The position numbers and the translations under genes were made by a program. A stretch of DNA of 64,000 nucleotides from Kalmusia sp. IMI 367209 (lineage: Eukaryota > Ascomycota > Dothideomycetes > Pleosporales > Didymosphaeriaceae), in assembly GCA_027946365.1 (NCBI GenBank), contig JAPEUQ010000006.1, positions 1,240,001 to 1,304,000 of the forward strand. Direction: 5' to 3'. Under the pieces are notes generated by a model. The model saw nothing but the letters and a program-made list of their open reading frames with translations, searched no databases and had not been told where the DNA came from. The number at the start of each line of letters is the position of its first letter. Positions within the stretch are counted from its first letter, which is position 1. This document shows positions 21,126-31,284 of the stretch, piece by piece.

Positions 21126-22822
21126 ATGCCTACCGGTAAGACGGTGTATAATTGGTACATCTCGCTCGTTGCAGCATCATGTATGGTGCTTTACGGCTAC
21201 GATGCCTCCGTTTTCAACGCTCTACAAAATTCCGATCATTGGAAAGCATACTTCAACCATCCCGTACGTTTACATTGCACTCTACTTGAATCAGTGCTAA
21301 TCATGTGGATAGGATGAAAACATCATCGGCGCCATCAACACCGCATACACCGTCGGAGCTGTCGTCGCAGGCTTCTTCTTCGGTGGACCTCTTGCTGATT
21401 GGGCTGGCCGACGGATGGGCATGGCAGCTGGTGCAGTCCTTGTCATCATCGCGACTTTCATGCAATGCTTTGCACCACGAGGAAACATTGGATGCTTCAT
21501 TGCGGGCCGTGTGGTCATCGGTTTGGGCCAAGGTCTTGCCTTGAGTAAGCAGATGTTTGTCACTAAACGTAGTCTTGACTAACAAACGATAAGCTGCCGG
21601 ACCGATCTACATCGGAGAGCTTTCACGACCTGAGGTTCGAGGCACGATCATGTCTTTCTGGCAAATGTTCTACTCAGTTGGCTCGTTCATTGCGTAGGTT
21701 CCCCCATGCGCTTATCTTCTTCCTCGTCTGATTGTTGCAGCTACTGGGTCAGTTTCGGAACCTCGAAGCATCCTAAAGGACTCGGCGAATGGGATTGGAA
21801 GATGGTTGTTATCTTCCAACTCCTCATGCCCATCCTCATCCTCGCACAAGTCTTCTTCATCCCTGAGACGCCTCGATGGTACATCCAACACGGTAACCGC
21901 CAAGAAGACGCCCGCGCCTCCCTCCGCAAGGTCCGTGACACCGAGCAAGAAGTTGAAGACGAGCTACTCGCCATCCGCGAAGCCATCGAATTCGAAGCCG
22001 AAGCCATCTCCAGCGGCTACTCTGCTCTATGGAAGGACAAGTCTGTCAGGAAGCGTCTACTTCTTTGCATGATTATCAACGGTGGTCAACAAATTACCGG
22101 TCAGGGTACCTTAAACTCGTACTCGTCGATCATTTACAAGAAGGTTTTCAAGGACTCATCACAGATTGCTCTCATCAACGCTCTGAATGCCACCTTTGGG
22201 ATCATCTTCACGCTGAACGCTACTTGGACGGTCGACCGCTTTGGACGAAAGTTCTTGTTCATCGTCGGTGGTCTTGGCATGGCTTGCTGTATGCTCACTG
22301 TCGCTGCCGTTGGTTCAGAAACACCCTCGCCTGGTGGAGCAAAGACACACAGCGTCGGGATCGCAATCGTCTTCCTTATGTTCCTCTTCGCATTCTTCTG
22401 TAAGTCTAGCTGTACCCTTGCAGCATCATACCATATCTAATAACTCTACAGACAAACCCTCATGGGGCGCCACCGTCTGGATCTACACTTCGGAGATTTT
22501 CTCTATGAACGTCCGCGCACAAGCTGTCGGCATGTGCTCGCAAACCCAGAACGTCGTAAACTCCATCGTGCAGCAGTTCTTCCCCATTTTCCTCAAGAAT
22601 TGCCAATTCTACGTCTTCTACTTCTTCGCTGGCATCAACGTGCTTCTTGCACTGTTCGTTATCTTCTTTCTCCCCGAGACGAAGAAGGTCAGTCTCGAGG
22701 AGATTGATACGCTGTTTGGTGGAACGAACCATGTGGAGGCTGGTGGTGAGCTCGTAGGCGCCAAGGATCCGCACCATGCCGTCATTGAGAGAGTCGAGAT
22801 CACCGAAGAAAAGAGAGCATGA
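21126..22822 (+). CDS. MFS sugar transporter, 499 residues
   Basis: Exons are 21126-21263, 21313-21544, 21594-21693, 21741-22399 and 22452-22822, with introns of 47-52 nt, all GT-AG. This is a twelve-helix plasma-membrane symporter of the sugar porter family. Motifs include DWAGRRMGM after TM2, GRVVIGLGQG, PETPRWYIQHG before the central loop, the TM7 motif INGGQQITGQGTLNSYSS, DRFGRKFLFIVGG and the closing PETKKVSLEEID. TM10 carries PSWGATVWIYTSEIFSMNVRAQAVG, which is typical of the family. The TM7 GQQ-x-TGQ signature fits hexose and related sugar carriers, but the substrate cannot be read from sequence. No cluster partner is adjacent. Confidence 0.9.
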
Positions 22823-24292
22823 AGATGAGGACTTATAGCGAGGATTCGTTAATGGTGCCTCTAGACGAGGATGATGTAAAACGTGGCTATTTATGTGATA
22901 CCAACACGGAGATGATAATGAAATGAGGAACCAGCTGAACATTGCTCATGCATGTGTAGTATGAACACTTATGTATCTGTGATCTACCTACATGTTTGCC
23001 TACATTACACGATGTCCCTGACATAGCTATGCAATCGATTGGCTGTAAACTCACTCTGCAGCTAATATAGGTACCCTTCACGTGCATTTTAGCTCTTTTG
23101 GTGGCATCTTCGAACTACCAGATTGCAGTGTGCACTTCTGGTACTCAGCAACGGTATAGCCAACCTCAGCATCAATGCCGCCAGCGGTTTAAGTCTACTA
23201 AACAAACCCATTTGAAATATTTGAGGAACCTCGATATGCCGTACTCACTCTTCAGTGCAACGATTCAAGCTGTGCTCTCCGAAGCCTCTACGACTACAAC
23301 AGCTTCGCCAACTAACTCAAATAAGCGATTCACCGTTCAAGCCGAGCCGTGATTACTCCAAGTGTGGGCTTCAGCAGCAGGTCCGTCAATCAGAACCGAA
23401 TCGGCCTCCTAGGACACACCGACCATGTTACAGTAAATGCGAATTGGTCCTGTCCCCATTTCCTATTGATCAAGCTATCACAGCTTATGGATGGTAATAA
23501 GGGGATTGGTATTGCAGCTAGGGTGCTTAGAAACACCCAAGTGTAAGCCTGTGAAGAAAAAAAAGGTTATCATCAGGTTTGGGTGGTGAGGAGAGGAATG
23601 CGCCCGTTTGACTACACTAAACTTGCTCGTGGGGCAAATTCACGAGATATCATTCAGGGAGAATGCGATAGAGTGGGCGAATGCAATGAAGATTTGCGAT
23701 TTCCGCTGCAGGGGGGAAATTGAAGAGAGGTGGGTGAATGTGTGGGAAGAGCAGCGGCCAGAGAAGGAAAGGAAGAAGAGGAGCTACGAAAGCGAGTGGA
23801 GGTCATGGAGAAGGAACATGAGCATGTATTCTTGGCTGCTAGTTTTGTGAGGAATGCTGAGGGGTTGCGGGTGAGGAAGAATTTGAGGAAGAGCGATCAG
23901 CCAAGGAGAGGCCGGAATGAGTGGAGGCACGGGAGAAGGAGAGGTGGATAAAGTGACATCTCGACGCGCTGCCTCTGGCGTACGGAAGTATTTAGAATGC
24001 AGAAGAATTGGGGTATGGACGAAATGCTTGCATCGGAGATGTCGACGGGTGATCGACATGTCGACATGTGGTGGATACGCAGCCCTATGGCTAATCAGCA
24101 CGTCATTTACGCTAAGAAATTTCCCTTGACAAGGAACGGGACGACAAGCAATGGCGCGATATGGAGACTAGGTAGCAGACAAGTTATATTTGAATATTTC
24201 GTACTACTTCTTTTCTTCATACTACTATTTCCCATATTTCTCACGGACCAATTCCTTCTTCCACAGCCGATACAGTCGACACAATAAGCAAA
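22823..24292. other. Intergenic, no supported gene
   Basis: Overlapping frames of 60-105 codons lie near 23600-24100, in purine-rich DNA (many gag/aag triplets) that keeps frames open by composition. No domain was seen. The last 200 bases are T-rich and probably the promoter and leader of the APS kinase gene. Confidence 0.4.
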
Positions 24293-25127
24293 ATGGCAAC
24301 GTGAGAGCCCCACCATACCCCGCCATGCTCTCTCATGTGCGCGTTCACCCAAACTCACACTCCAACAGCAACATCACCTGGCATCCGTCGCTCTCGCGCA
24401 GCGAGCGCAACACATATCGCAAGCAGCGGGGCTTCACCATCTGGTTCACTGGCCTCTCCGCTTCGGGCAAGTCCACCATCGCGACCGCACTCGAGCAGCA
24501 CCTCCTCCATCTCGGCCTCGCAGCATACCGTCTCGACGGCGACAATGTGCGCTTCGGGCTCAACAAGGACCTAGGCTTCAGCGAGAAGGACCGGAATGAG
24601 AACATCAGGCGGATAGCAGAGGTGCGTGGCGTGCGCACATTGCGGCACTCGGACGCCCGAGCACGCAATGTGCCCAGAGACTTGGGAGAAGAAGTAATGT
24701 GAGCTATGAGCTAATTTGCGTGGGGGGACAGGTCGCCAAACTCTTCGCCGATAGCTCCACCATCGCTATCACGTCCTTCATCTCGCCGTACAAGGCGGAC
24801 CGCCAACAAGCTCGCGAGCTTCACGCTGCCCCACAAGCTGCGCACCCCGACGATGAGCCCCTTGCTTTCATCGAAGTCTTCGTCGACCTCCCGCTCGAGG
24901 TCGCTGAGGCGCGTGATCCCAAGGGTCTCTACAAGAAAGCACGGGAAGGCAAGATCCCCGAATTCACAGGCATCAGTGCGCCGTATGAGGCGCCCGAGAA
25001 CCCCGAGATCAAGATCCAGAGCGATAAGACGAGTGTAGAGGATGCAGTGAGACAAATCGTGGAATATCTCGAGAAGCAGGGGTTGTTGAAGTTGAATGCT
25101 GCCGATGGCAGGGGACTAGAGTACTAG
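24293..25127 (+). CDS. met14: Adenylylsulfate (APS) kinase, 218 residues
   Basis: Exons are 24293-24300 (8 nt), 24369-24621 and 24732-25127, with introns of 68 and 110 nt. The enzyme phosphorylates APS to PAPS with ATP, the second step of sulfate assimilation in the cytosol. The spliced start [17 protein letters not shown] is typical. The P-loop GLSASGKST, the [17 protein letters not shown] substrate loop, FISPYKADR and [25 protein letters not shown] follow in order. The 8-nt first coding exon is needed to make MAT-N. Reading from the long open frame instead would replace it with intron sequence. The family length is about 200-210, so the protein is complete. Confidence 0.93.
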
Positions 25128-25694
25128 GTTCGGAAATGCAGAGAGGTGGAAGGCACACGAAGATAGACACATTCTCCTTTGGCGCCAATGAAGGCTTGCA
25201 TGAGGAATATCTGGGTGTCAATTACCTTTGACGCATTGGCATTCGGGTCCCGTGTCTGAATCTTGCGAATGGCACAATACACCCCTGTGAGCACAATCAA
25301 AAAAACATTGCAAAAGACTTTCTCCTTGATACAGCTCCTTGATATAGCATGCCCTTGTCACCCTCGATCGCATAGCATATTATGCAATTGATACATCTCC
25401 ATACGCCAAGTGTAAATATATACCAAAAGTGCGCATTCATCATCATATCGTGTTAGTAATGCATTTAATCTATTGAATATCAATCGTATTGAGATGTATT
25501 CGTGCAGCCAAAGCGATGGCAAAGAAATCAACTTTAGAAACGAGAAGAAGATAAACACTACTCTGTCGAAGTTCAGCTGTACTCAACGTCTCCGCATGCA
25601 TGTTTTCAGCCTAGAAGCAGCCTTGACAAGATTGAGACTGAGAGGAGAAGGCGCCCGCAGATGGCCCACTGACCCGAATACAAATACCAGAATC
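25128..25694. other. Intergenic between convergent APS kinase and secreted-protein genes
   Basis: AT-rich 3' flank with no supported gene. Confidence 0.4.
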
Positions 25695-26645
25695 TCAGAT
25701 ATTCTCACCAATGCTCTTCAGATCTACAGATTCAGCTGCAAAGTCTGTATTCACCTCCGATTGTGCTTCCAGGCGCAGATTGGGATTATTGCTCGCAACG
25801 TTGTCCAGCCCACCTGGTGCATGGATGGCTCCTTGACCACCCGGAATAATTGGTAACGAAGTGTCATCATGTGTAGCACTTCTTGTAGGTATTGTTGTTC
25901 CAGTGGAAGTGCTCTGGACAGGCGCAACACTATCCTGTGATGTCAAGCTCCATGTCGGTATAGCACTCGCTGTTGAGACGCCAGCGTCCTGCGGATTGAA
26001 GTAGACGTTGAACGCCTCTAGCCACTTCCATCCTTTCAAGCTTATCCACTTTTTTGTGTCGTTCGGTTGCTCTTTATCTTCAGGCGGGCAGGTGCAGTAA
26101 TTTAAATTGCATATGGCACCCGACATACAAAGTTTTGCCCCTACTACACTACATTTGAGCAGAGAGCACGGCCAGGGCTTGAAGATTGAAACAGTTTGAA
26201 CGGCCACATGTTGTTGGCTAACAAGTGTGTTGCGTTTATCTGTGCGTGCGTACGGTGGAGGTTTTGAGGTGGTGGAGAGGGGAAGGGAGCAGCGGAAGTC
26301 CTTCGGGCAGCGTCTGCAGTCGAGGGCTTGGGATGGGCAATTCATCCAGGGAACTGGCACGAAGTCGTCGAGCATCTGAGACCGGCCGTTGTCGTTCCAT
26401 GGCGATATTGGATCGAGCATAATAGGTGCGAGATTGTTGGGGTCAGGAGACCATTCGGGATTTATGTGGAAGGCTGATTCAGTATTTGGGTCTGATTTAG
26501 GGTTCGTATCTTCTTTGGCTTGAGGTTTGTGGTGAAAACTTGGTTCATAACCGCTCTGCGTCGAGACTTGGTATGCATTGTGCAACATTGGTGCTGGCGA
26601 GGAAGCCGCGAATGGCAATAAGCAGAAAAGAAGTAGAGACATCAT
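25695..26645 (-). CDS. Secreted cysteine-containing hypothetical protein, 316 residues
   Basis: Single exon from ATG 26645. The first 18 residues (MMSLLLFCLLPFAASSPA) form a clear signal peptide. The mature protein has ten cysteines grouped in the centre: CPSQALDCRRCPKDFRC at about residues 105-121 and CSLLKC...CMSGAICNLNYCTC at about 160-190. The flanks are Ser/Thr/Pro/Asn-rich, low in complexity and probably O-glycosylated. No enzyme motif was seen. A secreted, lineage-specific, cysteine-clustered protein fits a cell-wall or effector-like role, but nothing proves this. A 3' tail without cysteine ends at TAA near 25697. Confidence 0.65.
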   Translation of the reverse strand: MMSLLLFCLLPFAASSPAPMLHNAYQVSTQSGYEPSFHHKPQAKEDTNPKSDPNTESAFHINPEWSPDPNNLAPIMLDPISPWNDNGRSQMLDDFVPVPWMNCPSQALDCRRCPKDFRCSLPLSTTSKPPPYARTDKRNTLVSQQHVAVQTVSIFKPWPCSLLKCSVVGAKLCMSGAICNLNYCTCPPEDKEQPNDTKKWISLKGWKWLEAFNVYFNPQDAGVSTASAIPTWSLTSQDSVAPVQSTSTGTTIPTRSATHDDTSLPIIPGGQGAIHAPGGLDNVASNNPNLRLEAQSEVNTDFAAESVDLKSIGENI

Positions 26646-26981
26646 CGTCGTAGCAGGTTAAGAAAAGAGGCATCAGCAAAACTGCGATATCAGGTTGCGA
26701 GAAACAGCAATTGTTCAATGTTCCGAAATTCGAAATGACCCACACGCAAGGGGGTGGTGCCTCTAGCAACATATCGCCGGTCCGGTCGCCTGGGTCCGTA
26801 CCGAAGAATGTACAAGCAAGGAAGAAGGGATAGAATGTATAGGAAGCAGCATGCACACTTAGTATCATTAGGATAGACCTTGTCTACAACTATATTCGAG
26901 CACGAATTGTTCCAGGCTCGTTGGTCTGAGGTGAATCATCCCTCCCAACCTCAGCAACTGCTTCGCGAAGCAACGAGTATC
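26646..26981. other. Intergenic: upstream region of secreted protein, 3' end of SDR gene
   Basis: No supported gene in 336 bp. Confidence 0.4.
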
Positions 26982-27814
26982 TTACCATTTCTCCACAGCT
27001 GGCCTCGTGTCAATCTCCCATGTGAAGTTGGTTGCCGGTTGTGTGTGCAGATACCAATAATCGGCCGCGATCTAATGTTTGTTAGCTTGAGCTTCCCCCC
27101 AAGGTATGGTACGTACCCCGTCCGCGCTCAACTTAGCTTCAGCTGGTAGATTATACGGCTTCGTTGCAGGCGTGTCGATCACACCATCAATGATTGCATG
27201 GCTAACATGTACGCCCTTTGGCCCGAACTCTTTTGCCAAGCTTTGGCTAAGTGCACGCAGCGCCCACTTGCCTGTCGAGAAAGACGACAGCTGCGCGCTA
27301 CTCTTCACGGATGCCGTTGCGCCGGTGAAGATGAGCGAAGGTGGATGCTGTGACTTCTGCTCTACACCTTTGAGAAGGAATGGAAGCGTAGCCTGGGAGA
27401 AGAGGAAGCCACCCTTTGCGCTAACGTCTAGCGCCTTGGTGAAAGCATCTTCTGGTAGTTCAAGGAATGGTTTTCGCAGAAAGCCGCCCGAGGCATTGAA
27501 AATCGCCGCCTGTTTCAATATCAACTCCTGGTTCAAATTTATTGTTTAATAATACGAACCGCAGCTCCAACATCAGAGCCAAATTCCTTTTTGATGGCCT
27601 CTACAGCATTTTGGACACTCTTTGAGTCCGATATATCTGTGCTGATTCCAATCGCCTTTCCGCCGCTTGAGTTGATCTCATCGGCGAGGTTCTTGAAGCT
27701 GTCAGGGTTCCTCGCCAGCAAGACAACTGGGTATGTAGCAGCGAACTTGCGTGCAACAGAGGCACCAGTGCCAGCACCGACACCTGCGACAATTGCAATA
27801 AGCTTTGAAGACAT
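26982..27814 (-). CDS. Short-chain dehydrogenase/reductase-like protein, 245 residues
   Basis: Minus-strand exons are 27814-27560, 27509-27117 and 27071-26982, with introns of 50 and 45 nt, all phase 0. The Rossmann motif GVGAGTGASVARKFA is at the start, followed by FNASGG (the NAG-like motif) and the substrate-side ATASVKSSAQLSSFSTGKWAL. The C-terminus WYLHTQPATNFTWEIDTRP is typical of a fungal SDR subgroup. At the catalytic YxxxK position the sequence has FSTGK, so Phe replaces the usual Tyr while Lys is kept. The fold is sure. Ordinary SDR catalysis is doubtful unless another residue substitutes. The third 30-codon exon is confirmed by this conserved tail. Confidence 0.85.
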
Positions 27815-28151
27815 GATGAAGGAAGTAAGTAGGTGTCAATCAGAACAACGAGTTCGCAAGATGTAAAAGGAGGGGTATTGTATTGCGAGCGGGGCACGAA
27901 GGAGTTAGGTCACACTCTTATGGTGTGCTTTTGATTATATATCTAGAAGTGTTTAGTAACAAGGTAGGGTGGTGCAATGGGGGGTTCGTATTGCGCAGAT
28001 GCGGACCTTGTCGGAGACCGAAACGTCACGATTATTAAGCGAAGTCCATGATCATCTCTGGGCTACGTGAACCACAATGTTCGTAATGTAAGCGTACATA
28101 AAGACAAATGAGCAAGTCAGTTCTCGCAAATTAGTCTAGCTTTCGTTTGCA
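27815..28151. other. Intergenic between SDR and methyltransferase genes
   Basis: 337 bp upstream of the SDR start and downstream of the methyltransferase stop. Nothing else was recognised. Confidence 0.4.
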
Positions 28152-29163
28152 TCACTTGGTCAAAGTCCCAAGAACATGCGGTACCGTCGCATGCCACAGC
28201 TCTTCAAGTGGCTGCCCAAGATCCACACTTTCCCACGGACCAGCTTGTCTCAGAGTTTTTTCTGTATCTAAGAGTTGAGATATATTAGTAGATGACTTAG
28301 CAAAGATTGTATCCTGATATGAATCACCATGTGAATCACCTCTGCACAGTTCGCAGCCTCCAACGATATGCGGCCAGAACAGGTTGACCAACGCTAGATG
28401 GAGGTAAGCTGCCGCTGTCTGGAAAACCGATATAGACAATATATATACCTTGATAGAACCTCATGAACCAGTTGCTCTTAGCCTGAACATGCTCAAAAAC
28501 GTACCACCTTCCGCCTTTCTTCAAATATTTGTATAATTCAGCAATGTTCTTCTCCGGCTCAGGAATACTGCAAAGGCAGAGAAGCGAGACGATGCAGTCG
28601 ACGCTCCCCTTTTCGATCTTACTGGTCCTACCGTCGATCCCACTGACCTCGATTGATGAGATGGACTGTATTCCAGCCGGCACGATCTCGTATGTGCCAT
28701 CAAGTCCAGCTTGATGAACCCGAGTAAGGAGCTCCGCATGCGCTTCTTTGTTGGGTTCGACACCGTAAACCTTGAGATTGCTGGTACTGCCAGCCTTGTC
28801 GTTCCCTTCGCGTGCCATATACTTAGCATACAAGTCCACCCAGATTCCAGAGCCAGGACCGATGTCCAGTACAATTCCGCCTGCTGGAGCTACTAAAGTA
28901 GTGTCCACGACTTGGGCCTTACTCACACGTCCTTCTAAAAGGGCTGTGACGCGTGGCCCATTGCGTTGGCGGATTCCTGTCCCAGCCCGGGCCCAAAATG
29001 CGCTGAACCACGCATTTTGAATCCGGGAGATGGAAAGTGACTGAAGTGGCTCATCTTGTAGTAGACGGGCTAGCGCTCTTGGTAGGTAAGAAATCGCAAT
29101 GGCCAGATACTGCCAAGGCCCAAGCAGTGACCAGAAAATAACGATGAGCGACTGTATGCCCAT
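28152..29163 (-). CDS. METTL7-like SAM-dependent methyltransferase, 294 residues
   Basis: Minus-strand exons are 29163-28449, 28393-28340 (54 nt) and 28267-28152, with introns of 55 and 72 nt. An N-terminal hydrophobic stretch (MGIQSLIVIFWSLLGPWQYLAIAISYL) may anchor it to a membrane or lipid droplet. SAM-binding motif I is VLDIGPGSGIWVDLY, then VEPNKEAH, VDCIVSLLCLCSIPEPEKN and GGRWYVFEHV follow as in METTL7-type enzymes. The end, FWPHIVGGCELCRDTEKTLRQAGPWE, also matches that group. A competing acceptor for intron 1 (34 nt, adding seven residues) is in frame. The substrate is unknown. Small thiols or lipids are known for animal relatives. Confidence 0.82.
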
Positions 29164-30209
29164 TATTTCTAATACTTTGTGAAATCCTCTACAAAAATCT
29201 GAACCGGGGATATGGAAAGAGGTATGTTTTGGTTTGAGGTTGCTGCCTGAGCACCGAACTGATTGAGAAACTTGGAAGATGGTAATGCCGCGGGGTAGGG
29301 CGAATCTTCAAGCATGCGCTTAATGGCTTATATGTGCAGTCCTTCGGAAATAAACGCTTTTCAGCGGAGTTACACGTTTGATATTACATTCTTAATGTTA
29401 TGCGAGGATGTCTTTCTACAAAACTGGTATGACATTGTTTAAATCAGTCTTCTACCATGTAAAAAACATTTGGAACCTAATATCAAGCGTCGCCTTCAGG
29501 ACACTCGCGTGCTACACCAATATTAGGGACGAAGCATATGTGAAATCAAATGGTTAGTACCATAGGCCTGAAGCTGGCCAAAGGATGATCTCCGACAAAT
29601 CTCAGGTAATTCGATTATAGTAACAAGCTTGTACTTTATTCTTGCTTGTGCCTAGGAGGTCTAAAGGCCATAGGAGGAAGCAAGGCTTCCGTCAACTGAT
29701 AATTCGTCATCGATCTAACATGACCTGCACTGTTGCGTTGTTGCTCGTGCGAAAGAATGTATCTCACCATCAAACCGCAGCCTTCATCGGTGACTCGGAA
29801 ACGGTCTGCAGGCAAGCATGACTTTTGGAAAGCCATATCAACTTCAATCTTCGCTAGTCGTATAACTTCATGCAACCATCGAGAAGGGTTGAAAAGTAGA
29901 TATCCTAGCGTGCTGGGGCAGTGTCGCTGTTGGCAGAATCTAGAGCGGGCAACAAGAACGGCACGGTGCGAATAAGGTGGGATAGCTTCTGATCGTAACC
30001 TATGTCGTTGTTACATGCCATCGTGAGCTTGTCCATTGCCCAAGCTGAGATGATATAACGCCCTACTTTTCCATGCATTGTAGCATATTCGGAAATGGTG
30101 AAGAGTTATGCATTCCGTCCGCTCGATATGAAAGAGGTACAGCCCGCGCCTATTCCCCGGGCATCCCAGCCATAAAATTGTCGTCAACCAGAGAAAAGCA
30201 CGCTACCAT
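29164..30209. other. Intergenic, with one unexplained minus-strand frame
   Basis: A minus-strand open frame around 29950-29636 reads LGYLLFNPSRWLHEVIRLAK and further, ending before the stop near 29636. It has protein-like composition, but no good start or splice partner and no recognised domain. It may be a gene relic or a lone exon. The rest holds nothing visible. Confidence 0.3.
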
Positions 30210-30865
30210 TTATGCCTCCGACTTCTTCTTCTGAGCCTCACGGCCCTGGCTTATCCTCTCTAGAATGTTCTCACGGTCCTGTTCTGCGTCAGTCCGTGAT
30301 GTAGTCTCGTGCCCTCTACCACCGTACCTTGTCAAGCTTGAGCTTTGTGACCACAACCTTCGAGGCAGCGATGGGGATCGGGACGGACTGGCCGTTGCTC
30401 TTCTCGCGGACGACTGTATGTTGTAAGTGTCTGCCGGGCATCTGCGCAAACGAAATGCACAAACCTCCGTTGATGTGAAGGGCGTATTTGAGGCGGTAGA
30501 CGGAGGAGACCTTGCCCTCACGGCCCTTGTGTGTTCCACGCACGATCATGATCTCGTCCTACAATGTTCAGTGCTCGTCGACGGCCACACATGTTCGGGG
30601 TGCATACATCTTTTCGGACCGGGATGCTGTCTATATTAGCCTTGTGATTTCAGTTGAGCGCTGCAGTATTTACCTTCGCACGTTGTGCTTCTCACGGAGT
30701 TCCTTACTGAGCGGCGCCTATCAACATTAGAACCATACTCTCGACATGTGGTGTCCGGAGCCTACGAACCGACATGATAATACGGCGGACGCTGCTAGGA
30801 GCGCTGAAGTGCGCCTTCCGCGACTTGCGGCGCGAGCTCGCGACGGAATTCTGGACCTTGGTCAT
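30210..30865 (-). CDS. rpl26: 60S ribosomal protein L26 (uL24), 135 residues
   Basis: Minus-strand exons are 30865-30770, 30717-30674 (44 nt), 30626-30608 (19 nt), 30558-30465, 30413-30328 and 30278-30210, with five introns of 47-52 nt. A structural protein of the large subunit near the exit tunnel. The assembled protein has [25 protein letters not shown]..., then [19 protein letters not shown] (the KOW motif), [32 protein letters not shown] and [15 protein letters not shown]. It matches RPL26 throughout, with the usual length. Exon 3 must be the 19-nt piece to restore SIPVRKD. The gene is divergent from the AT-hook gene. Confidence 0.95.
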
Positions 30866-31284
30866 TGTGCTGGTGGTGTTGTCGACGGTGGTTGTGTAGA
30901 CGATGACTTCCGCAGGCGAGATAGTGTGTGCGGTCGTCGAAAATTGAAGCGACGTTTGGTGGCCGCCTAGTCCGCAAATTCTCTAGCGGCTTGGCCATGC
31001 GAGCTCCCTTGGCGCCACACTAAGACATGCACGCGTGTAACACGTACTGGTATTAGCTCTTCACATTCACTGACGCGTCGCGCGCACATTTGTGCCGTGG
31101 TTTACAGGCGTTTTGACTCCATCGCTACAGGACACCGGATGCACTAGGCCTCGTAGACTCCATACCAACATCATTCATTCATCTGAGTCGATCTGCAGCC
31201 ATCACCACCCGCCGTCCTGATGCGCCTGCTCCGTTTCGTATAAGAGGTATCGGGTGGGGCCAAGGCCCTGTAGGACTTGCAGTC
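30866..31284. promoter_or_regulatory. Divergent promoter region between rpl26 and the AT-hook gene
   Basis: 419 bp between two divergent start codons. Pyrimidine-rich tracts occur on the strand leading into each gene. No known element was identified with confidence. Confidence 0.4.

Noticed and set aside
28415..28448. 34-nt first intron in the methyltransferase gene
   Set aside because: Shorter than other introns in the window (45 nt or more), and the 55-nt alternative gives a better match to the family.
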